From contig DMKW01000251.1 of NCBI GenBank assembly GCA_003454135.1, positions 1,567 through 8,597 on the forward strand: DNA of 7,031 nt, written 5' to 3'. The stretch is from Microbacteriaceae bacterium (GTDB lineage: Bacteria; Actinomycetota; Actinomycetes; Actinomycetales; Microbacteriaceae). Positions 1 to 4,641 of this stretch are shown piece by piece. The position numbers were made by a program, and so were the translations under genes. Below the pieces are notes generated by a model. That model made no database searches, had not been told where the DNA came from, and worked only from the letters and a program-made list of their open reading frames with translations. Positions within the stretch are counted from its first letter, which is position 1. Every line of letters starts with the position of its first letter.

Positions 1-157
1 CTACGTGGTCGGTAGCACATGAGTTAGCACATGAGACTGCGTAGCCGGGCCGTCGGCAGAACCTCTGGTGCCGCATCTGGCAGAGCTGCTTGATTGGGCA
101 TCGTCCTCTGAGAACTTAGCGTTGCCGTCCGCTTCACTTACCGCGCGGCCCCAACGG
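1..157. other. Non-coding flank downstream of the ABC permease operon
   Basis: No coding region is supported here. It lies downstream of the last permease gene on the minus strand. It holds a 12-base tandem repeat (listed separately) and a weak hairpin, TGCC at 69-72 pairing with GGCA at 79-82, extendable by CTC/GAG across a bulge. There is no run of T on the minus strand after it, so I do not call it an intrinsic terminator. A gene lying mostly outside the window cannot be excluded. Confidence 0.5.
13..36. repeat. Two-copy 12-base tandem repeat
   Basis: TAGCACATGAGT (13-24) is followed directly by TAGCACATGAGA (25-36), 11 of 12 bases identical. It is seen directly in the sequence. The function is unknown; it could be slippage or a tandem protein-binding site for a gene left of the window. 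Confidence 0.7.
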
Positions 158-1027
158 TCAAACTCTCCTTGCTGGGTCAAGACCCATCAGTTCTGAGCTA
201 TCACCTGAAGTCGACTGGAGTCCGTATCGTCGCTGTTCCCTGCGTTCGATTGCTTTGGCCATAGCGGCCAGACCGATGTTGACGAGCATGAACAGCACCG
301 CGGCGACTGAGAGCGCTTGTAGCGCGGACTGGCTGTAGTAGGCGCCGATCAGAGTGGCCGAGTGCAGCAACTCTACGTATCCACCGAGAACGTATGCCAA
401 CGAAGTGCCCTTGAATATGATCACTAACTGGCTCACCAACGCCGGGCTCATCGATCGCAGTGCCTGCGGAAGGAGGACCAGCTGAAGGGTGCGCGTTGGA
501 GAGAAACCCAGCGCGGTCGCCGCCTCCGACTGGCCGTGTGGCAGCGCCTGAACGCCGGCTCGGATCAAATCACCGATCACGGCGCCGCTGTAGAGCGTGA
601 GCGCGAAGACGAGGAACCAGAAGTCAGAGAATTGCAGGCCCCAGGAGGGAAGCATCAGCGAGGTGAAGAATAGAAGGAGTAACACGGGGATGCTGTTGAA
701 GATCGCAGTGAATCCTTGGCAGGAGTACCGCAGCACCGTGTTCGGCGACAGCAGCCCGAACGCGAGCAGATACCCCACCAGCATCGACAGGATCATCGCG
801 ACGGCGGCAGCGGTGATGTTGTTTACGAGGCCGGTACCCAGAAGTTGCCAGAGTCCCCATTGGGCAAACGGTGACCATGCTGAGACGCTGAACACGCCAT
901 GGGCACTCAGCGCAGCCACGACCCACACCGCCAATGCGACAATGGCCGCGCCGGAGACGATTTCAATGATCTTGTGACGGCGGCGGGTGCGCGGACCCGG
1001 CTCGTCGAACAGCGCTGTCGCATTCAT
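158..1027 (-). CDS. Amino acid ABC transporter permease, GluD-like (289 aa)
   Basis: Inner-membrane permease half of a polar-amino-acid (PAAT/HAAT) ABC importer; it should pair with the preceding permease to form the translocation channel. A basic cytoplasmic N-terminus (RTRRRHK, residues 13-19) is followed by a hydrophobic segment (about 20-42) and further membrane spans from about 65 to 255. The EAA loop that docks the ATPase is clear at about 168-187 (SEAATALGF, then LLPQA). The polar tail after about residue 258 is cytoplasmic. The open frame continues upstream to 1594, but the ATG at 1027 is chosen because it overlaps the stop of the preceding permease as ATGA (1027-1024), implying translational coupling, and because the upstream extension is only an antisense-frame shadow of that gene. 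The length is close to the roughly 270-290 residues usual for GluD. It is the last gene of the minus-strand block. The family call is firm; the substrate is inferred. Confidence 0.93.
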   Translation of the reverse strand: MNATALFDEPGPRTRRRHKIIEIVSGAAIVALAVWVVAALSAHGVFSVSAWSPFAQWGLWQLLGTGLVNNITAAAVAMILSMLVGYLLAFGLLSPNTVLRYSCQGFTAIFNSIPVLLLLFFTSLMLPSWGLQFSDFWFLVFALTLYSGAVIGDLIRAGVQALPHGQSEAATALGFSPTRTLQLVLLPQALRSMSPALVSQLVIIFKGTSLAYVLGGYVELLHSATLIGAYYSQSALQALSVAAVLFMLVNIGLAAMAKAIERREQRRYGLQSTSGDSSELMGLDPARRV

Positions 1028-1668
1028 CTGCTGAACGCCACCCTTCGGTCGAGGACCGCGATCAGCCGTCTCAGTATGAGGCCGATCACAATGTAGGCGA
1101 CTGCCGCACCACCGAGGACGATGAAGGGTTGCACCTCTTCGATCGCGACCTTGTCTGCAGTAAAGGTCAATTCCGCGACGCCCACCACCGCCGCAACCGA
1201 CGTGTTTTTTACCATGGTGATCAATACGTTTCCCATCGGTTGGGTCATGGACGCGAATGCCTGTGGCAGAACCAGGAATCGCATGGATCCCACCGGGGAA
1301 AACCCCAAGGCGCGACTTGCTTCCAGCTCGCCCGCGGTCACGGTGTTTATCCCGGACCTCAACGTTTCGCTGACGAACGGTGCCGTGTAGATGACGAGGA
1401 CGATCGCAGCGGATGCGAACAACGAGAACTGAATGCCCACGAGCGGTAGCCCGAAGACGAACAACACCATTTGAACCGGGAGTGGGATGTTTCGGAAGAT
1501 CAGCACATAGGTACCGGCGAACGTGCGGACGGTGCGGATCGGACTGGCGCGAAGCGCCGCAAGCACCGTTCCGAGGGCCAGGGCACCCGCCCACCCGAGC
1601 ACGATCAGTGCAAGGGTGAGCAGGATGCCCCAGCCGAACTCAGCGAGGTGCGGTAAGAGGAATGACAC
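1024..1668 (-). CDS. Amino acid ABC transporter permease, GluC-like (214 aa)
   Basis: First permease of the same importer. The protein is almost entirely hydrophobic, with spans at about 13-38, 54-76, 84-104, 145-170 and 182-203. It carries the family signature FRNIPLPVQ (residues 58-66; the usual form is FRgTPlxxQ) and an EAA docking loop at about 116-136 (LEASRALGFSP, then VLPQAF). The start is GTG at 1668; no other in-frame start gives a complete first membrane segment, and the 32-base gap from the preceding binding-protein stop has only a weak purine-rich stretch (AGAGA) as ribosome-binding site, so reinitiation after the binding-protein gene may help. The stop overlaps the next permease by four bases. 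The order binding protein, permease, permease after an ATPase matches the corynebacterial gluABCD glutamate uptake operon. Glutamate or a related polar solute is a family-level guess. Confidence 0.93.
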   Translation of the reverse strand: MSFLLPHLAEFGWGILLTLALIVLGWAGALALGTVLAALRASPIRTVRTFAGTYVLIFRNIPLPVQMVLFVFGLPLVGIQFSLFASAAIVLVIYTAPFVSETLRSGINTVTAGELEASRALGFSPVGSMRFLVLPQAFASMTQPMGNVLITMVKNTSVAAVVGVAELTFTADKVAIEEVQPFIVLGGAAVAYIVIGLILRRLIAVLDRRVAFSR

Positions 1669-1700
1669 GGCTGTTTGTCTCTGCTGATGGAGGGGGAGGG

Positions 1701-2591
1701 TTAGTAGAGGATGGGCGGCGGCGTCGCATCGCCAGGCGCGATCGTGCCTACCGTGTCCTTGTAGATCTTCATCCAGTCGCCATGGGCTTCGATCTTCTTC
1801 AAGAAGGAGTCAAGGTAGTCATGGAAGGCCTTGTCTCCCTTCGGCAACCCGATCGAGTCGTTGTCCGAGGCCACCTTGCCGTCCTTCAGCAGATCGCCCT
1901 TCGCGATCTCGAATTTGCCGGGATTCTGACTGATGAGTCCGAGAAGGATCGAGTTGGTCGTGGCGACCCCGTCGACGCGGTTCTGCTCGAGACCCTGCAT
2001 GCATTCGGTGATGGTGCCGAACGTTGTCAGCTTGGCGCTTGGCGCATTTTGCGGAACCATCGCCACGGCTCCCGAACCTGCGGTGACGCAGATGTTCTTG
2101 CCGTTCATGTCAGAGGGCTGATTGATACCGCTATAGCCGCTACGTACCATGACCGAGACCGGGCTCATCAGGTAGGGGCCGGCGAAATCCACCGCCTTTT
2201 GACGTTCCGGGTTCGGCGGATACGTCGCGATCACCACGTCGACCTTGTGCTGTTCGAGGAACGCCTCACGGTCAGCGCTGGAGACTGTCACGTATTGGAT
2301 GTTGTCGGCGCTGCCGGTGAGGTCTTTGGCCAGCAGCTGAGCAAGCTCGATGTCCATTCCTTCCAGCTTCCCGGTCACTGGGTTCTTCATTCCGAACAGC
2401 GGGAAGTCATCCTTGACGGCAACGATCAGCTTGCCGCGCTTCTGGATCTTGGACATCGTGCTCCCCGCCGGGAACGCCTTCGCGGATGCTTTCGCGCCGG
2501 CATCCGGCGTCGCGGTGCCTGCGCAGGCGCTCAGCGTAATCGCGATGGCGGCTCCTGCCGCTAGCGCCGCTACATTGCGGTATTTCTTCAT
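1701..2591 (-). CDS. Amino-acid-type ABC transporter substrate-binding lipoprotein, GluB-like (296 aa)
   Basis: Extracytoplasmic solute-binding protein (SBP family 3) that delivers ligand to the two permeases. A lipoprotein signal peptide (MKKYRN, hydrophobic core to about 20) ends in the lipobox LSAC with Cys23 as the lipidated residue. The mature fold shows GKLIVAVKDDFPLFG (about 53-67), VDVVIATY (117-124), NPER with Arg130 (the expected carboxylate-binding arginine), VDFAGPYL (134-141) and VDGVATTNSIL (206-216). Cys168 and Cys197 match a cysteine pair recalled from corynebacterial GluB and may form a disulfide. Three expected ligand contacts look changed: Pro125 for Ser/Thr, Gly174 for Thr, and Thr212 for the Asp that binds the ligand amino group. 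The ligand may therefore not be ordinary glutamate. Tandem ATGs occur at 2594 and 2591; the second is preferred because GAAGGAG lies 5 bases before it but only 2 before the first. Confidence 0.94.
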   Translation of the reverse strand: MKKYRNVAALAAGAAIAITLSACAGTATPDAGAKASAKAFPAGSTMSKIQKRGKLIVAVKDDFPLFGMKNPVTGKLEGMDIELAQLLAKDLTGSADNIQYVTVSSADREAFLEQHKVDVVIATYPPNPERQKAVDFAGPYLMSPVSVMVRSGYSGINQPSDMNGKNICVTAGSGAVAMVPQNAPSAKLTTFGTITECMQGLEQNRVDGVATTNSILLGLISQNPGKFEIAKGDLLKDGKVASDNDSIGLPKGDKAFHDYLDSFLKKIEAHGDWMKIYKDTVGTIAPGDATPPPILY

Positions 2592-2596
2592 CATTA

Positions 2597-2603
2597 CTCC
2601 TTC
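2597..2603 (-). promoter_or_regulatory. Ribosome-binding site of the ABC substrate-binding lipoprotein
   Basis: GAAGGAG on the minus strand, followed by TA-ATG-ATG. The spacing favours the second ATG (2591), giving a lipoprotein that begins MKKYRN. Confidence 0.75.
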
Positions 2604-2661
2604 GATTGTTTTTCGTGGACATTCGGTGTTTCGGGCATCCGTGAGCTGGGCGACGATCGGC

Positions 2662-3429
2662 TCAGTGCACGGAAGAGAGGAAATCTTGAGCCCGCGGGCT
2701 CTTGGGAGCGGAGAAGAACGTTTCCGGGTCGGCGACCTCAAGGATCACGCCGTCCGCCATGAAGACGACTCGGTCTGCGCACGACTTCGCGAACGACATC
2801 TCGTGCGTGACGACGATCATCGTCGTGCCCCCTTCCGCCAGCCTGCGCATGACCGCCAGAACGTCTTGGGTGGCTTCCGGGTCCAACGCCGAGGTCGGCT
2901 CGTCGAAGAGGATGACTTTGGGATCCATGGCGAGCGCCCTCGCTATGGCCGCGCGCTGCGCTTGACCCCCGGAGAGCTGTATGGGCAGCGCGTTCGCTTT
3001 CGAGCGGATTCCCACCATGTCGAGCAGTTCGAGGGCACGAGCTCGAGTCGAGGCTTTGTCGCGACCCAGGACTTTGCGAGGCGCCAAAGTGATGTTGTCC
3101 AGGATCGACTTATGGGCGAAGAGGTTAAAGGACTGGAAAACCATGCCGACCTCGGTGCGGAACTTATGGAGCGCCTTGCCTTCCGACGGCTGGGGGTGCC
3201 CGTCGATCAAGATCGACCCTTCGTCGATCGTCTCCAAGCGATTGATCGTGCGACAGAGGGTGGACTTACCCGAACCGGAGGGTCCCACGATGACGATCAC
3301 TTCGCCGCGCCTTACCGTGAGGTTGATATTCCTGAGGGCCTGGAGTTGGCCGAAGCGTTTTCCGACGGCGCGGAACTCGACGACGACATCCGGATCGGTG
3401 GTTGGGTTCACGCCCAGTTCGTTAGTCAT
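2662..3429 (-). CDS. Amino acid ABC transporter ATP-binding protein, GluA-like (255 aa)
   Basis: Cytoplasmic ATPase that powers the importer. All nucleotide-binding motifs are intact: Walker A GPSGSGKST (49-57), Q-loop VFQSFNLF with Gln99, signature LSGGQ (152-156, followed by AQR where QQR is commoner), Walker B VILFDEP (172-178) with Glu177, D-loop SALD (180-183) and H-loop VTHE with His209. The Q-loop stretch GMVFQSFNLFAHKS is typical of the glutamate/glutamine-type importer ATPases (GlnQ/GluA), and the length is normal. The ATG at 3429 is supported by GAAGGAG 7 bases upstream on the minus strand (3437-3443). It begins the four-gene importer set, 114 bases after the TctC-like gene and 70 bases before the binding protein. 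It may be read from the tctC promoter or from its own; I saw no convincing promoter in the gap. Confidence 0.96.
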   Translation of the reverse strand: MTNELGVNPTTDPDVVVEFRAVGKRFGQLQALRNINLTVRRGEVIVIVGPSGSGKSTLCRTINRLETIDEGSILIDGHPQPSEGKALHKFRTEVGMVFQSFNLFAHKSILDNITLAPRKVLGRDKASTRARALELLDMVGIRSKANALPIQLSGGQAQRAAIARALAMDPKVILFDEPTSALDPEATQDVLAVMRRLAEGGTTMIVVTHEMSFAKSCADRVVFMADGVILEVADPETFFSAPKSPRAQDFLSSVH

Positions 3430-3543
3430 TGGGACACTCCTTCATGGTGATAGGACACGAGAATAGATCATGTTAAATGCGCGACGGGTTCCCCGGGGAT
3501 GGTGCACGGAGGAGAGCTAGGTGCGGTTCGCCCGTTAGGACAG
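3430..3543 (-). other. Gap between the TctC-like gene and the ABC ATPase gene
   Basis: This 114-base gap is the longest within the minus-strand block. It contains the ATPase ribosome-binding site (3437-3443) and a perfect 10-base palindrome TCCCCGGGGA (3490-3499). The palindrome has no loop and no following T run, so it is not a convincing terminator. No clear -35/-10 pair was found. Whether tctC and the importer share a transcript is undecided. Confidence 0.5.
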
Positions 3544-4530
3544 TCAGGTCTTCGGCGGCAGGTCCAGCTCTTTCATGGTTCTGGCCTCAAGGCGTTCTTG
3601 TGCTCTGATAAACCGGGCGAATCGGTCGCCCGTGATGAAGGCGTCGCCCCATCCGTTATCGGTCAGCGCCTGCCGCCACTGAGGCGAATTGTGCAGTTTT
3701 GTCAGGATGTCGATGAGACGAGCCCGAATCGCTGCCGAAATGCCGGGCGGTGCCAGCACCCCGTGCCAGTTCAGGTAGACCAGATTGATGCCGGAGTCTT
3801 TCAGGGTGGGAGTCGTGGTTCCTGTGATCCGGTGAGCAGCCGAGACCGCGAGGACCCGAACCTGCCCGGCCGCGATCTGATCGCGGTATTCGGCCAGTCC
3901 CGATGCGCCGAACTGGATCGTGCCGGTCAACAGCGCCGGGAGCATCTGACCATCTCCCGCATAGGCAACGTATTTGACTGCTGCGGGTTGGATCCCGACG
4001 GCTTGCGCCAACTCCATCGGGAAGAGGTAGTTGGGCCCCCCTCGAGAGGAGCCGCCCCCTATGGCGAAGGTCGCAGGGCTCGCCTTCCACGCCGTGATCG
4101 CCTCGTCGACAGTCTTAAACGGCGAATCGGCGGCGACGACGACCGCCTCGGGCTCCTCGGTGAGTTCGGCCAATGCGGTGGCGTCGGAGGGACTGTATTT
4201 CGAACCCACCCCGTAGGACGCGCCGACCATGCCCAGACCCATCATCATCATCAGATTCGGATTGCCGGATTCCTTCGTGAGACGCGCCAGGGCAACGGTC
4301 TCATCACTGCCGACGACATTGAACACATCGATGTGGCCGGTGATGTTGGTCTTTTCCATGATGTTCGTCACGGTGCGTGCCGAGATGTCGTAGCCGCCGC
4401 CTGGGGTGTTCGGCACCATCATCGTCATCGTGTGCAGTTGGCTGCTTCCATCGCCGGCGGCTGTACAGCCAGCCGACCCCATACAGATGATCACCGCGAA
4501 TATAAAAGCGTGAAGTGACTTCGGGATCAT
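3544..4530 (-). CDS. Tripartite tricarboxylate transporter-type (TctC/Bug family) solute-binding lipoprotein (328 aa)
   Basis: Extracytoplasmic binding protein of the TctC/Bug family, which captures citrate and other carboxylates for TctAB membrane pumps. A signal peptide (MIPKSLHAFIFAVIICMGSAGC) ends in a relaxed lipobox SAGC with Cys22. Family landmarks in order: MVPNTPGGGYD (38-48), MGLGMVGASY (97-106), IGGGSSRGGPN (157-167), YAGDGQMLPALL (190-201) and LNWHGVLAPPG (253-263). The loop after NVVG is odd: the family usually has GAGGTVGL, whereas this protein reads GSDETVAL (74-81), putting Asp76 and Glu77 in what should be a glycine-rich ligand loop. The open frame runs back to 4602, but the ATG at 4530 is preferred because AAAGGAG sits 6 bases upstream and a signal peptide follows directly. 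No tctA or tctB lies in the window, so it is an orphan here, next to and divergent from a CitA-type kinase. It may act as a sensor accessory or serve a distant transporter. Confidence 0.94.
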   Translation of the reverse strand: MIPKSLHAFIFAVIICMGSAGCTAAGDGSSQLHTMTMMVPNTPGGGYDISARTVTNIMEKTNITGHIDVFNVVGSDETVALARLTKESGNPNLMMMMGLGMVGASYGVGSKYSPSDATALAELTEEPEAVVVAADSPFKTVDEAITAWKASPATFAIGGGSSRGGPNYLFPMELAQAVGIQPAAVKYVAYAGDGQMLPALLTGTIQFGASGLAEYRDQIAAGQVRVLAVSAAHRITGTTTPTLKDSGINLVYLNWHGVLAPPGISAAIRARLIDILTKLHNSPQWRQALTDNGWGDAFITGDRFARFIRAQERLEARTMKELDLPPKT

Positions 4531-4536
4531 CTTCAG

Positions 4537-4543
4537 CTCCTTT
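4537..4543 (-). promoter_or_regulatory. Ribosome-binding site of the TctC-like gene
   Basis: AAAGGAG on the minus strand, 6 bases before the ATG at 4530. It fixes the start and removes 24 residues of upstream open frame. It is part of the inverted AAGCAAAGRAG pair described separately. Confidence 0.85.
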
Positions 4544-4547
4544 GCTT

Positions 4548-4561
4548 CGTTGTCGCCAACG
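4548..4561. promoter_or_regulatory. Inverted repeat CGTTG-N4-CAACG upstream of the TctC-like gene
   Basis: CGTTG (4548-4552) and CAACG (4557-4561) are perfect 5-base arms around TCGC. The repeat lies just upstream of the tctC ribosome-binding site and downstream of the promoter proposed below, so it could be an operator or a small hairpin in the tctC leader. Short palindromes like this also arise by chance. Confidence 0.35.
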
Positions 4562-4583
4562 TCTTCAGTGTGACTACCATCAG

Positions 4584-4612
4584 ATTCTGGATGCGGTCGC
4601 ATTCATTGTCAC
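4584..4612 (-). promoter_or_regulatory. Candidate promoter of the TctC-like gene
   Basis: On the minus strand, GTGACA (4612-4607; five of six to TTGACA) is separated by exactly 17 bases from CAGAAT (4589-4584; four of six to TATAAT). Transcription would start near 4577, leaving a leader of about 46 bases. The spacer is filled by an 18-base near-palindrome. The call is from consensus matching only. Confidence 0.4.
4588..4605. promoter_or_regulatory. Candidate operator: 18-base near-palindrome
   Basis: TGGATGCGGTCGCATTCA: arms TGGATGCG and CGCATTCA around a GT centre, seven of eight positions paired (4590/4603 is the exception). It fills the spacer of the proposed tctC promoter, where a bound regulator would affect RNA polymerase. 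The response regulator encoded next door is the obvious candidate, but that is inference. Confidence 0.45.
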
Positions 4613-4626
4613 TGTTAGCCAAGCAA

Positions 4627-4632
4627 AGAAGG
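4627..4632 (+). promoter_or_regulatory. Probable ribosome-binding site of the sensor kinase gene
   Basis: AGAAGG, 9 bases before a TTG at 4642. No comparable purine run precedes the alternative starts ATG 4672, ATG 4591 or GTG 4570. This is the reason for choosing the TTG start. Confidence 0.5.
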
Positions 4633-4641
4633 TTATGGTCT

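Larger units (their letters stand above)
4537..4631. repeat. Inverted pair AAGCAAAGRAG framing the divergent intergenic region
   Basis: AAGCAAAGGAG on the minus strand (4547-4537) and AAGCAAAGAAG on the plus strand (4621-4631) match at 10 of 11 bases and face outward. Each copy contains the Shine-Dalgarno-like sequence of the gene it points at, so the likeness may partly reflect ribosome-binding constraints; the shared AAGC before the purine run is not explained by that. Confidence 0.6.

Noticed and set aside
61..92. Intrinsic terminator for the importer operon
   Set aside because: The hairpin around 63-85 is short and bulged, with no T run on the minus strand.
1028..1594. N-terminal extension of the GluD-like permease frame by 189 residues
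   Set aside because: It lies in a different frame over the well-formed GluC-like permease, has no membrane character, and the ATGA overlap fixes the start at 1027.
1662..2564. 300-codon open frame on the plus strand
   Set aside because: It is antisense to the binding-protein gene, rich in Arg/His/Val and without recognisable motifs; the minus-strand frame has a signal peptide and family motifs.
2350..3450. 366-codon open frame on the plus strand
   Set aside because: It covers the ATPase gene antisense; the minus frame has every ABC motif, so this is a shadow of high-GC codon bias.
3447..3476. Nine-codon leader frame (MIYSRVLSP) upstream of the ATPase gene
   Set aside because: It has no ribosome-binding site and no run of a regulatory amino acid; a frame this short is expected by chance.
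3499..4518. 339-codon open frame on the plus strand
   Set aside because: Antisense to the TctC-like gene; low-complexity Arg/Gly/His composition and no domain.
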